Assembly: GCA_963718295.1 (NCBI GenBank)
Contig: CAVQYV010000008.1
Span: forward strand, 62,001-126,000
DNA length: 64,000 bases
DNA from: CAVQYV01 sp963718295 [NCBI: uncultured Methylomirabilota bacterium]
Lineage (GTDB): Bacteria; Methylomirabilota; Methylomirabilia; CAVQYV01
Direction of reading: 5' to 3'
Under the pieces are notes generated by a model, which was not told the DNA's origin, did no database searches, and worked only from the letters and a program-made list of their open reading frames with translations. Shown here piece after piece: positions 1-8,982 of this stretch; the first letter of the stretch is position 1, and the number at the start of each line of letters is the position of its first letter. Position numbers and translations under genes: made by a program.

Positions 1-544
1 TCCAGGGCACACCGTAGAGAAGCAGCAGAACCAGACTGGTGAAAAGGAGCACCAATGCAGTTCCCAGGTCAGGCTGACGGAGGACGAAGAGGACAGGCGT
101 GAAGATGAAAAAGGCGGGAAGGAGAAGATCCCTGGGCCGTCGGATCGCCTCCCCCCTATCGGCCAGGTACTTGGCCAGGGCCAGCATCAAGGCTATCTTC
201 ATGAACTCGGATGGCTGAAAGGAGAGAGGTCCGAGGGCGATCCAACGTTGGGCCCCCATTCCCGTCCTCCCCTTTAGCGCCACCAAGACGAGGCAGGCCA
301 GGGCAACCCCATAGATACCGTAGGAGAAGCGGGCAATGGTCCTCCAGTTCACGCTGATTGCCACCAGGAGGCCAAAGAGCCCGAACAGGATCCATAACAG
401 TTGTTTGAAGTGAATCATCCTCCGCCAGGAGGAGTCGGCCATGCCCTCGGTGCTATAAATCATGGCTACTCCGAGCAGGGCGAGCAGTACTGCCGAGCCG
501 ATGAGGATCCAATCGATTTGGGGGAAAACCCTTCTATCCAGCAT
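1..544 (-). CDS. rodA: Rod shape-determining protein RodA (3' end outside window)
   Basis: RodA is the SEDS-family membrane glycosyltransferase that polymerises lipid II together with PBP2 during lateral wall growth. About 181 codons are visible before the window edge; the family is usually 370-400 residues, so roughly half is present. Hydrophobic segments start near residue 12, and the SEDS signature GAQRWIALG is at residues 97-105, followed by FQPSEFMK. The ATG at 544 directly follows the mrdA stop TAG with no gap, and a purine-rich GGGGAAAGG site lies inside the end of mrdA, so the two are probably translationally coupled. It is the last visible gene of the mreBCD-mrdA-rodA operon. Identity is firm; only the C-terminus is unseen. 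Confidence 0.93.
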   Translation of the reverse strand, partial: MLDRRVFPQIDWILIGSAVLLALLGVAMIYSTEGMADSSWRRMIHFKQLLWILFGLFGLLVAISVNWRTIARFSYGIYGVALACLVLVALKGRTGMGAQRWIALGPLSFQPSEFMKIALMLALAKYLADRGEAIRRPRDLLLPAFFIFTPVLFVLRQPDLGTALVLLFTSLVLLLLYGVPW

Positions 545-2428
545 CTACCGGCGAATCCTTTCCCCTGCGGGATCCAGGGAGGAGACCTCGGCAGAACGGG
601 CCTGGGTCCCCGGACTGGGGGGACTGGAAAGGAAAACTCCCTCCAAGATGTGCCTGGCAACCTGGGCGGCGGCAACCCCCCCGAATCCTCCGTGCTCGAC
701 CAGGACCACGATCGCCAGCGTTGGGTCGGTCTCAGGGGCAAAACAGGTAAACCACGCATGATCCATTACACTCCTCTCCCGCCTTCCGGATCGATCCGAA
801 GATCTCGAGACCACCTGTGCGGTTGAGGTCTTACCGCAGACCCCCAGCCCCTCGACTTTGGCCAGACCTCCCGTCCCGCCCTCATTGACAGCTGTCCACA
901 TCCCCTTGCGCACCGCAGATAGGATATCCGCCGGAAGGCCGATATCCCGGATCACCTCCGCCTCATACTTCTCCACCCAGTCGCCATCCGGGTTCACGAT
1001 CTCTTTCACCACCATGGGCCGGAAAAGGCGTCCCCCGTTGGCAATGGCGGAGGTCATCTGGAGAATCTGCAGGGGAGTCGCGGCAATCATTCCCTGACCA
1101 ATGCCCGCCTGGATCGTATTTCCCAGGTACCACTTCTCCCGCTTCACTTTCTTCTTCCACTCCGGAGTCGGAACCAACCCGCGAGCTTCCGAACATAGAT
1201 TTAGGTCCAGGGGCTCTCCGAACCCGAATTCCTTGGCCGTCCTGGCCAGTTCTTCCATGCCCACGCGCATAGCGACATTATAGAAGAAGACATTGCAGGA
1301 GTGGGCGATTGCCTGATTGAGGGAGAGGTTTCCATGTCCCTCTTTCTTCCAACATCGATACTCGTAGGCCCCCAAGCTGAAGGAACCCTGGCAGAGGAAT
1401 TTGGTCTCCGGGGTGATGACGCCCTTGCGCAGGCCGGCAATGGCGGTGATGAGCTTGAAGATGGAACCGGGAGGATAGGCTGACTGGAGAGCTCGGTTTT
1501 GCAGCGGATGATAGGGATTCCTGGTCAGACGGGCCCATTGCTCGGGGCTGATCCGAGAGGAGAAGAGATTGGGATCATAGGCTGGCTTGCTTACCAGGGC
1601 CAGGATCTCCCCATGGCGAGGATCCATGGCCACCACCACCCCGTTATGCCCCTGGAGGGCCTCCTCTGCCAGCCTTTGAATCTGGGCATCGATGGTCAAG
1701 ACCACGCTGAATCCGGACTTCGGCTCGATTCGACCCAGGCCCCGCTTGGCACGGCCCGAGGCATCCACCTCGATCTGCTCGCCCCCCTCTATTCCTCTCA
1801 GCAAGGCATCATAGGCTCCTTCGATTCCCCCCTGTCCCAATCGATCCCCATGACGAAAATCGCGGTTCTCCTGCCGCGATAGCTGCCTGGGGTTGACCTC
1901 GGAGACATAGCCCAAAAGATGGGATGCGAAGTCCCCCCTCGGGTAGGACCGGAGGGGGCGCAGCTGGAGGATCACGCCTCCCAGCTCATATTTTCTCTCC
2001 TGGAGAGCCACCATGGCCACCTCATCCACATCTCGCTTCACCAGGATCGGCTCCGAGGGGCGGGCTTTTCCCTCCTCAAGCGCACGGAGAAGCTGAATCG
2101 GGTTCACCTTGAGCACCTCGGAAAGCAATCGGCAAATCCCTTGTGGGTTCTGAACCTCACCCGGTGTCAGCAGGACATCAAAAGAGGGTCGGTTCATCCC
2201 CAGGATCTCCCCATTCCGGTCCAGGATCAGCCCTCGGCATCCCTCCTCGACAAGCAGACGAAGACGATTGCTCCGAGAGAGCCCATCAAACCGGTCACCC
2301 TCCAGAACCTGAAGATGCCAGAGTCGAAGCAGCAGGATGAGAAACACACCTAATGCCAGAATCTGGAAGATCCCAATCCGACGCTGCAGTTCCGGCTGGC
2401 TTCTGACCTGTGTATCGCGACTTGCCAT
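545..2428 (-). CDS. mrdA: Penicillin-binding protein 2 (elongasome transpeptidase)
   Basis: PBP2 is the monofunctional class B transpeptidase that cross-links new peptidoglycan in the rod complex. The 627-residue product has one N-terminal membrane anchor (about residues 18-38), a PBP dimerisation domain, and a transpeptidase domain from about residue 240. The catalytic motifs are visible: SIFK at 322-325 (nucleophile Ser322), SCN at 377-379, and KTS at 533-535, where most class B PBPs have KTG. Length fits the family. It lies one base from mreD upstream and abuts rodA downstream. The KTS variant needs a family alignment before being called unusual. Confidence 0.95.
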   Translation of the reverse strand: MASRDTQVRSQPELQRRIGIFQILALGVFLILLLRLWHLQVLEGDRFDGLSRSNRLRLLVEEGCRGLILDRNGEILGMNRPSFDVLLTPGEVQNPQGICRLLSEVLKVNPIQLLRALEEGKARPSEPILVKRDVDEVAMVALQERKYELGGVILQLRPLRSYPRGDFASHLLGYVSEVNPRQLSRQENRDFRHGDRLGQGGIEGAYDALLRGIEGGEQIEVDASGRAKRGLGRIEPKSGFSVVLTIDAQIQRLAEEALQGHNGVVVAMDPRHGEILALVSKPAYDPNLFSSRISPEQWARLTRNPYHPLQNRALQSAYPPGSIFKLITAIAGLRKGVITPETKFLCQGSFSLGAYEYRCWKKEGHGNLSLNQAIAHSCNVFFYNVAMRVGMEELARTAKEFGFGEPLDLNLCSEARGLVPTPEWKKKVKREKWYLGNTIQAGIGQGMIAATPLQILQMTSAIANGGRLFRPMVVKEIVNPDGDWVEKYEAEVIRDIGLPADILSAVRKGMWTAVNEGGTGGLAKVEGLGVCGKTSTAQVVSRSSDRSGRRERSVMDHAWFTCFAPETDPTLAIVVLVEHGGFGGVAAAQVARHILEGVFLSSPPSPGTQARSAEVSSLDPAGERIRR

Positions 2429-2429
2429 A

Positions 2430-2939
2430 TTATCTTACCTGCGGATACCTCCACCTGCCGAAGACAGAGAGGATCAGGACCCCCCAGAGTGCAGTGAATA
2501 GACTTTCAAGCGAGATCACCCGCAAAAAGGTTTGTCCCAGGGGACGGGGAATCAAGAAGAAATTGAGAACGAGGAGGCTCGCCAGGCCTGAGATGAGCCC
2601 CGCGCCGGAAAGAAGAAGTGTTCGGGTCCAAAAGCTATCCAACAGAAGGCCCCTTCTCGCATACCCCAAGAGAAAGCCCACCAGCGAGAAGCCGAAGGCT
2701 TTGAATCCCAGGGGAGAGAGGGAGAAGCTGTCCTCCAGAAGGCCCAACGAGAATCCCATGATCGTGCCCTTTGTCTCACCGCCCCTCAAGCTGAGGTAAG
2801 AGACCAATAGGAGGAAGAGGTCGGGCTTGATGTCCCCTATGGCGAAATAGGGCATCAGCTTCACCTGGACGGCAACCAGAGCCAGGAGGGCGAAAAAAAC
2901 CAGGATTACCTTTGCTTCAGCCCTGAATCTTCCGGCCAT
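2430..2939 (-). CDS. mreD: Rod shape-determining protein MreD
   Basis: MreD is a small polytopic membrane protein of the rod complex, working with MreC and RodA. The product has 169 residues, the usual family length, with about five hydrophobic segments and the family-typical stretch IKPDLFLLLVSYLSLRGG near residues 38-55. The ORF start overlaps the end of mreC by 34 bases, so either the overlap is real or a later in-frame start is used; the first Met is kept because the segment after it is the first membrane helix. Assignment rests on position between mreC and mrdA as much as on sequence, because MreD is poorly conserved. Confidence 0.88.
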   Translation of the reverse strand: MAGRFRAEAKVILVFFALLALVAVQVKLMPYFAIGDIKPDLFLLLVSYLSLRGGETKGTIMGFSLGLLEDSFSLSPLGFKAFGFSLVGFLLGYARRGLLLDSFWTRTLLLSGAGLISGLASLLVLNFFLIPRPLGQTFLRVISLESLFTALWGVLILSVFGRWRYPQVR

Positions 2940-3775
2940 CGGATCTCAGATCGGGAGGGCTTTGCCAGGATCAACACTTCCTCAATCCGGAATAGGTCCA
3001 CCCGGGGAAGGATTCGTGCCTCCTGGAACAGAGCGCCCTTTTTCCTTTCGACTGCAGAAACCGTACCAATGGGGATTCCCTTGGGGCTCAAGCCACCCAT
3101 GCCGGAGGTGATGATCAGCGCTCCCACTTCGATCTGTGCATCTTGGGGTAGGTACTTGAGCCTGCAGTAGGGTCCCACTTCCCCTACCGTCACTCCCGCT
3201 ACTCGAGTCCCCTGGATCAGGGCACCGGCGGCGTAATTGGGATCGGTAATGACTTGAACCCGGCAGGTATGCTCCATGACCTCGGTTACCCTTCCCACCA
3301 AGCCTTGGGGACAAAAGACGGTGGTGTTCTTGGACACTCCATCGCCAAATCCTTTGTCGAGCAGGATGCTCCGAAACCAATTGCTCGGATCTTTGCCGAT
3401 CACCCGGGAGGCAATCGTGGGGGCTGGCACGATCGCCCGCAGCTTCAGAAGCTGATGAAGCCTTTCGTTCTCCCGCTTTGCTTCTGCCAGGAACATCTCC
3501 TCCTGCCTCAGGCGGTTGACCTCCTCCTGGAGGGCTTGGTTCTGCTTTCGGACATGCCTCAGATCTATATATCCACCCCAAATGGAGGTGAAGGCGTCGG
3601 AGGTATTTTGAATCCATCCGAGGAACGGGCCGACAACCACCATCACCAGCCTCTTTGGCAGACTTGCTTTGACTTCTGAGAGCCTGATTTCGTAGGTAAT
3701 AAGCAGGAAGGACAGGAGGAGGATGGAAATGAGAACGGAAAGACCGCGGTGCCTGCGAATCAACCAGAACCTCAA
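2906..3775 (-). CDS. mreC: Rod shape-determining protein MreC
   Basis: MreC is the bitopic periplasmic scaffold of the elongasome that activates PBP2. The 289-residue protein has a short cytoplasmic tail, one membrane anchor (about residues 12-28), a predicted coiled coil around residues 68-110 rich in Glu, Arg and Leu, and a C-terminal beta-barrel region with the family-typical phrases IGKDPSNWFRSILLDKG and GLVGRVTEV. Length is usual for MreC. It lies 43 bases after mreB and overlaps mreD. Nothing abnormal is seen. Confidence 0.95.
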   Translation of the reverse strand: MRFWLIRRHRGLSVLISILLLSFLLITYEIRLSEVKASLPKRLVMVVVGPFLGWIQNTSDAFTSIWGGYIDLRHVRKQNQALQEEVNRLRQEEMFLAEAKRENERLHQLLKLRAIVPAPTIASRVIGKDPSNWFRSILLDKGFGDGVSKNTTVFCPQGLVGRVTEVMEHTCRVQVITDPNYAAGALIQGTRVAGVTVGEVGPYCRLKYLPQDAQIEVGALIITSGMGGLSPKGIPIGTVSAVERKKGALFQEARILPRVDLFRIEEVLILAKPSRSEIRWPEDSGLKQR

Positions 3776-3818
3776 AATGCTGACTTCCCCCGAGCAAGTT
3801 TTGGCTCAGCTCGATCTA

Positions 3819-4931
<1,113 letters not shown>

Positions 4932-5085
4932 TCATGTTGGGTCCATTTCTATTCTGTATCTGAGGATGTTTAACACACTGCGCAGCAAAAAACAAGTCTC
5001 TTCCCAAAAATGCATTGCATTCCCTGGCCTTTTGCTCTATTTTACCTCCGTGAAGTAGGACGAGATAGGGGGAGGAAGTAATCGA

Positions 5086-6096
5086 ATGTTAAAGAGCATG
5101 CGAATGAACCTGAAGTCTTTGAGTTTCACCCTATGGTTGGTCATTTTTGCCTTCATAGGCACTACCTTTCTGGTCTGGGGGATCCGTTCCACGCCCGGTG
5201 GAGGCATGGCCAGAGCTGGGATTGTGGCCAACGTGGATAAGGAACAGATCTCCATGAGCGAATACCAAGAGGCCTATCGAAACCTATACGAGCACTATCG
5301 AAAGACTCTGGGAGACAAATTCGATGACCAGACGGTGGAGAGGATGAAACTAAAGCGGAAGGTCCTCGATGATTTGATCAGCCAACGGCTGATCCAGATC
5401 CAGGCGCGGAAGATGAATGTCAGGGTGACCCAAGGGGAATTGGCGGAGACCATCAAGAATCACCCTGCCTTTGCCGAGGACGGTCAGTTTTCTCGAAAGA
5501 GATATCTCGCCCTCCTCGAATACAATCGACTCTCACCGCAGCAGTATGAGAGAACCCTGGAGCTGGAGATCCTCCTCACCAAGGTGCAAGATCTAATCAA
5601 GGACGCAGCCAAGGTGTCGGACGCAGAAGCCAAGGATCTATACTATTTGGCCAGCAACCGGGTGAAGGTGGAGTATCTCGAGCTTCCTTCCAAGGAATTC
5701 AAGAAGGAGCAGGTGGAGTCGATCGCGTCCAAGATGCAAGGGAAAGAAGGGTGGACCAGAGTTGCAGCGGAGATCAAGGTGAAGCCCCGGACCACCGGAT
5801 ACCTCACCTATAACCTGCCCTTCATGGAAGTCCCCGATCCTGTTCCCTTCATCAAGACGGCCTTTTCCCTGAAGCAAGGAGAGGTGAGTAGTCCAGTGGA
5901 GGGCAAAGATCGCTACTACGTTCTCCGTCTGATAGAGATTGGCCCCGTGAGCGATAAGATATTCCAATCTCCGCAGAAGGAGCTGCTCAAAGGCCAGATC
6001 TTGGTGGAGAAGAGAGACCGTCTCTTGAAAGAGTGGCTGGAGGGAGCCAAGAGGAACTGCAACATCCAGATCGAAGAAAGCCTGATTCAGGGATGA
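5086..6096 (+). CDS. SurA/PpiD-like membrane-anchored periplasmic chaperone
   Basis: This looks like an inner-membrane-anchored periplasmic folding factor of the SurA_N/PpiD type. One membrane segment near residues 10-30 is preceded by positively charged residues (N-in). A SurA-like N-domain follows (VANVDKEQISMSEYQEAYRN near residue 47, then a helical chaperone region), and the C-terminus has a degenerate parvulin-like stretch containing AFSLKQGEVSSPVEGKDRYY near residue 265. At 336 residues it is about half the length of E. coli PpiD, so it keeps one prolyl-isomerase-like module at most and may act only as a chaperone. The ATG follows a GGGGGAGGAAG ribosome site. It diverges from mreB. Confidence 0.8.
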   Translation: MLKSMRMNLKSLSFTLWLVIFAFIGTTFLVWGIRSTPGGGMARAGIVANVDKEQISMSEYQEAYRNLYEHYRKTLGDKFDDQTVERMKLKRKVLDDLISQRLIQIQARKMNVRVTQGELAETIKNHPAFAEDGQFSRKRYLALLEYNRLSPQQYERTLELEILLTKVQDLIKDAAKVSDAEAKDLYYLASNRVKVEYLELPSKEFKKEQVESIASKMQGKEGWTRVAAEIKVKPRTTGYLTYNLPFMEVPDPVPFIKTAFSLKQGEVSSPVEGKDRYYVLRLIEIGPVSDKIFQSPQKELLKGQILVEKRDRLLKEWLEGAKRNCNIQIEESLIQG

Positions 6097-6244
6097 ATGC
6101 AGAAAGGATCGAATGGGGGCCGATAGCCTTTTGATGGCTTCCATGCGGATGCAGCGCTTGAGGTAGTGAGAGGTGAGGCAGAGAGAGGGATTAGAAAGAA
6201 AAGGGGTTGCCAGCCATGCTTAAGGCTCACAACCCCTTGATTTT

Positions 6245-6321
6245 TGGTGGAGCTGAGGGGATTTGAACCCCTGACCTCTTGACTGCCAGTCAAGCGCGCT
6301 CCCAATCTGCGCCACAGCCCC
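6245..6321 (-). tRNA. tRNA-Ala (anticodon GGC)
   Basis: A 77-base cloverleaf including an encoded CCA end can be folded on the minus strand. The acceptor stem GGGGCTG pairs with CAGCTCC (one G-T pair), the anticodon stem CTTGA/TCAAG encloses the loop CTGGCAG, giving anticodon GGC for alanine codon GCC, and the T arm has GGTTCAAAT. All structural hallmarks are present. Confidence 0.95.
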
Positions 6322-6338
6322 TTTGCCTGTCGCTAATC

Positions 6339-6367
6339 TAACTAACAGCAACCCTTTGCCTTGTCAA
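6339..6367 (-). promoter_or_regulatory. Sigma70-type promoter for tRNA-Ala
   Basis: On the minus strand a perfect TTGACA box (6362-6367) is followed after 17 bases by TAGTTA (6339-6344), 18 bases upstream of the tRNA-Ala 5' end. Spacing and the exact -35 box support the call. It is back to back with the tRNA-Leu promoter. Confidence 0.55.
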
Positions 6368-6386
6368 GGGGAAAGTGAATACCTTC

Positions 6387-6415
6387 TTGACAGGATGGCC
6401 CAGAGGCGTTAGAAA
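6387..6415 (+). promoter_or_regulatory. Sigma70-type promoter for tRNA-Leu
   Basis: TTGACA (6387-6392), a 17-base spacer and TAGAAA (6410-6415) precede the tRNA-Leu 5' end by 30 bases. The -35 box lies 20 bases from the divergent -35 box of tRNA-Ala. An imperfect direct repeat AGAAATAGATAG follows the -10 box. Confidence 0.55.
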
Positions 6416-6445
6416 TAGATAGAAATAGATAGATGATCTTCTCCT

Positions 6446-6533
6446 GCCGGAGTGGTGAAATTGGTAGACGCACGGGACTCAAAATCCCGCGGACCTCTGG
6501 TCCATGTCGGTTCGACCCCGACCTCCGGCACCA
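6446..6533 (+). tRNA. tRNA-Leu (anticodon CAA)
   Basis: An 88-base type II tRNA with a long variable arm and encoded CCA. The acceptor stem GCCGGAG pairs perfectly with CTCCGGC, the anticodon stem CGGGA/TCCCG encloses CTCAAAA (anticodon CAA, reading UUG), and the T arm has GGTTCGACC. The antisense translation of this gene accounts for the tail of a spurious ORF on the minus strand. Confidence 0.95.
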
Positions 6534-6539
6534 ACCAAC

Positions 6540-6810
6540 TCAGATAGTTGAATGATTGGCCTCCCAGCTCCGGAGGCCATTTTCTTTTCCCCTTCCCTCG
6601 GTGTGCTTTGGTGGCCGTTGCTGGGTCAGTTTTTCTGGTGAGTTCGTCCAGATTCGGCACCTGTGCTTCTTCCGCTGCATAAGCTATTCCGTTGACATTC
6701 GAAGAGGCCTTTTGCTTCAGTCCTGCGTCGGTGAAAAGGACAGCCCCAAGTTGGCAAACCACAAATATCGCAGCCATCATGATACGCGAGTGGCTGCAGA
6801 TTTTTCTCAT
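6540..6810 (-). CDS. Possible small exported protein (3' end uncertain)
   Basis: A minus-strand frame opens at ATG 6810 behind a GAGGGAGAAGG site and encodes a signal-peptide-like start (basic residues, then the hydrophobic MMAAIFVVCQLGAVLF). After about 90 codons the frame runs antisense into tRNA-Leu and stops at 6409, which is not credible for a real C-terminus. Either the true protein has been truncated next to the tRNA, or the frame is accidental. No family is recognised; the coordinates given stop before the tRNA. Confidence 0.25.
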
Positions 6811-6916
6811 CCTTCTCCCTCATTTGGATAGAATTGACAGGCCATATATCAATGAGCCTCTATGACTTGGGCGCCAGCGGGGGTAAACCTGAATGATTAC
6901 CTTACCCATTTGACGA

Positions 6917-6946
6917 AAAGGGGAGGCAGATCTTTGCCTCCCCTTT
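6917..6946 (-). terminator. Intrinsic terminator downstream of the DUF362 gene
   Basis: A perfect 12-base-pair hairpin (AAAGGGGAGGCA / TGCCTCCCCTTT, 6-base loop) lies 27 bases beyond the DUF362 gene stop. A short T-rich tail exists on the minus strand. Confidence 0.75.
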
Positions 6947-6972
6947 GTTCTCATCGTGCTCCCCAGCAGCGT

Positions 6973-8184
6973 TTACCAACGCGGATAGTTGGGCACGCCA
7001 TAGGCAGGATGGCGATAGTACTGATCCCAGTTGGTGACTTTCCCGTACAACTCCGGGGTCCAGGGCAACCACCGCGCCGCATAGGGATGGCGTGGGAAGT
7101 CCTGGATGATTGCCTCCTCCAAGGGCAGGCCGACCACCTCGATCTCGTCGTACTCCATCTTGCCCAGACCATGCTTAGCAGCCAGGCGGGTGCTCCCGAT
7201 GTTCCTCGGGTTCAGGTTCATGCAAGCAGTACCGATGGCATCCGCGGCGACCGGGTCTTTGCTGGCGATGAGCAGTCCCGAGAGGAAATAGGGGGCTACC
7301 GGCGTCCAGGTCCCGGCATAGATCGCGTCGATGATGTGCATCTGCTTGGGGACTACCTTCTGGGCGATGTAGGTGACATCCGCATTGACCTCGGCCAGCT
7401 TGTTGTGGGGCAGCCCAAACTTGTTAGCCCCGATGACCCTCGAGGAAGGCAGGCCGATGCCCATGTTCTTCAGGGTTAGGGTGACGCCCGCCATAGAATG
7501 GGTCTTGAAGGCACAGATGGGGATCAAGCATTGCACCTGCTTCAGGAGCTTGGGCATGGGATATTGCTTGGAAGCCAATCCCAGTCCCGGCATCATTTCC
7601 CAACTCTCGCACAGATCGATCAGCTCATACTTGATGCCCATATCCGCATACCTTTTCTGGGCATAGACCAGGCCGTAGTTCATGTAGGTCGCCCAGGCAT
7701 CGCCGAAGGCCGGACACTCTGCGATGATAATCCGGCTGGCTCCCATCTCCTTGCAAATCCTGGCTACTGCCAGGGCCGCGCGGGGATCGGCAAAGGCTCC
7801 CTGGATGCTATTGTCGTCCCCATATCCCAGGTATTGCATGGGATAGTAGCTCAGGACGAAGTTGGGCTTGATCAGGACCGCCTCGCCCTTCTTCAGAGGG
7901 ATTCCGCCGGCTAGCTCGGTCACTTGCTTGACCAGCTTGTACCAGACCTCCTCGCTCGCTACATCCCAGGTGGCCCGGGTGTGATCGCCCTCCGACTCAG
8001 CATATTCTTGGACGTTTTTCAAGCTCAAGTCAACCAGCTCACGGACGTGGAACTTCCCATCCAGCATCGCCGCTTCTTCCGGCGTCGCCTTCACGATGGC
8101 GACTACACTCTTCTCCGCCGCTGCAATCGAGGCGAAGATGGCGATCATTCCTGCTGCTAAAAGGAGAATTATCATCCGCTTCAT
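6973..8184 (-). CDS. Exported DUF362 family protein
   Basis: The product belongs to DUF362, a family whose biochemical role is not established. It has a clear signal peptide (MKRMIILLLAAGMIAIFASIAAA, cleavage expected near residue 23). The DUF362 core runs from about residue 75 to 370, with phrases such as GEAVLIKPNFV, CAFKTHSMAGVTLTLKNMG and DPVAADAIG that recur in the family. No CxxCxxC ferredoxin motif is present, unlike some DUF362 proteins. 403 residues is a usual length. It is monocistronic with its own terminator and has a leader of about 250 bases holding a small ORF and a hairpin. It is an exported enzyme of unknown substrate. Confidence 0.85.
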   Translation of the reverse strand: MKRMIILLLAAGMIAIFASIAAAEKSVVAIVKATPEEAAMLDGKFHVRELVDLSLKNVQEYAESEGDHTRATWDVASEEVWYKLVKQVTELAGGIPLKKGEAVLIKPNFVLSYYPMQYLGYGDDNSIQGAFADPRAALAVARICKEMGASRIIIAECPAFGDAWATYMNYGLVYAQKRYADMGIKYELIDLCESWEMMPGLGLASKQYPMPKLLKQVQCLIPICAFKTHSMAGVTLTLKNMGIGLPSSRVIGANKFGLPHNKLAEVNADVTYIAQKVVPKQMHIIDAIYAGTWTPVAPYFLSGLLIASKDPVAADAIGTACMNLNPRNIGSTRLAAKHGLGKMEYDEIEVVGLPLEEAIIQDFPRHPYAARWLPWTPELYGKVTNWDQYYRHPAYGVPNYPRW

Positions 8185-8256
8185 CGGCGCTACCTCCTGT
8201 CCGATCCATGGTTTAGGAACCTGATGTATTCCTTCCTCCCCAACGAATTCATTATG

Positions 8257-8361
8257 TCATCGACCACCTCCTTTCGCATTCTGAAAGCGCCCCCCATTCT
8301 CCCGCAAACACAGGGAGGCACCGCAGTCTTGAGGGCCTGAAGATCGGTTCGGTGCCTCCAT
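8257..8361 (-). CDS. Candidate 34-codon leader ORF upstream of the DUF362 gene
   Basis: A small frame opens with ATG at 8361 immediately after a strong Shine-Dalgarno sequence (AGGAGGTGAAAA) and ends at TGA 8257-8259, 72 bases before the DUF362 start. It begins Met-Glu-Ala, as do the two leader ORFs at 8837 and 12336, but the rest is unrelated. It covers the 8314-8359 hairpin. A second in-frame run (8190-8276) also reaches almost to the DUF362 start. Protein production is unproven; it is listed because the ribosome site is unusually strong. Confidence 0.35.
   Translation of the reverse strand: MEAPNRSSGPQDCGASLCLRENGGRFQNAKGGGR
8314..8359 (-). promoter_or_regulatory. Leader hairpin of the DUF362 gene
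   Basis: GGAGGCACCG (8314-8323) and CGGTGCCTCC (8350-8359) form a perfect 10-base-pair stem with a 26-base loop in the DUF362 leader, just after the start codon of the small leader ORF. It lacks a T tract, so it is not a simple terminator. A role in controlling translation of the leader is inference. Confidence 0.4.
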
Positions 8362-8611
8362 TTTTCACCTCCTGCCGAAATGCTGTTGGGGGGGATAGCG
8401 AGACTACAACTCTGGACAAAGGACGCAAAGCCTAATGGGCTTATCAATCTGGGCAACTGACGCTGGCCTGCAGGGGACTGGCCCTTACGTGGCCAACTAT
8501 CTACACCTGTCCATTTTCCTTGTCAATCTATTTCTGAATGGATTGGGCGGACATCGTTTGAAAACGAAGTCTGGAATTCGAGGCATAAGACGCGAATGGA
8601 AGCCAAGGACC
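8362..8611. other. Intergenic region between divergent transcripts
   Basis: This stretch separates the minus-strand DUF362 leader from the plus-strand duplicated leader module. It should contain the DUF362 promoter. No coding frame with support, repeat or RNA gene was recognised. Confidence 0.5.
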
Positions 8612-8950
8612 CCTCGCAGACTTGACTTGTTGGGAGACAAGCATCTGTGGTATCTTTGCAATGTCCCCCAAACGATCCATGCAGGTTCCGAGCTGAAATC
8701 ATGCAGGCCTCAAAGGAAGGTAGGGGACGGCCTACGGCTATTCGGGGGTCATTTGAGGAGGTTTTGTTCAGGAGAACTTCTTCGGGGAAGCGGTTTGCTT
8801 CCGGGAGAGGTGCTCCTTCCTCAATGAGAGGAGGTGATGGAGGCCAAGAATGAGAATGGAGGGAAAACCCAGGGAGCAGGTTCTATCTTGATGTCGGATC
8901 TCTTTAAGGGAAAGGATTGCGAAAGATGAACAAGACTGTGCTCATCGCGT
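8612..8950 (+). repeat. Duplicated leader module, copy 1
   Basis: About 340 bases closely match 12112-12448. The match begins at CCTCGC(A/G)GACTTGACTTGTT, continues through shared blocks such as CAAACGATCCATGCAGGTTC and CGGGGGTCATTTGAGGAGG, and ends about eight codons into the downstream reading frame. Copy 1 is followed by an unrelated nucleotidyltransferase gene instead of the acetamidase-like gene. It contains the conserved 30-codon ORF at 8837. Confidence 0.85.
8837..8929 (+). CDS. Conserved 30-residue leader peptide, copy 1
   Basis: This 31-codon frame (with stop) begins after GAGAGGAGGTG, a near-consensus ribosome site, and its TGA overlaps the next ATG as ATGA (8926-8929). It begins MEAKNENGGKTQGAG. 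The copy at 12336 has the same length, start, stop and ATGA overlap, with about seven substitutions and no indel, although the DNA upstream of the ATG has diverged with indels. That pattern suggests translation of the frame. The ribosome site can pair with an upstream pyrimidine run (CTCCTTCCTC). Function unknown; a translational coupling or attenuation role is inferred. Confidence 0.55.
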   Translation: MEAKNENGGKTQGAGSILMSDLFKGKDCER

Positions 8951-8982
8951 TCGCGCCAGTAAATGAACAGGAGCTTGTATGA
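8926..8982 (+). pseudogene. Orphan 5' end of an acetamidase-like gene (18 codons)
   Basis: The frame starts MNKTVLIA, matching MKKTVLIA of the gene at 12425, then leaves homology and stops at TGA 8980-8982, which overlaps the ATG of the nucleotidyltransferase gene (ATGA at 8979-8982). It is the stub left where the original exported-enzyme gene was replaced. The two ATGA overlaps would let ribosomes pass from the leader peptide through the stub into the next gene. Confidence 0.6.

Noticed and set aside
6409-6540. C-terminal part of the minus-strand frame that crosses tRNA-Leu
   Set aside because: It is the antisense translation of the tRNA, giving the well-known spurious string EVGVEPTWTRGPRDFESRA; a real protein end there is not credible.
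8418-8432. String GGACGCAAAGCC resembling the core of a cyclic di-GMP (GEMM) riboswitch
   Set aside because: The rest of the GEMM-I fold (the upstream P1/P2 segments and the GGUAGGU-type side) is absent, and it is in the wrong position relative to the next gene.
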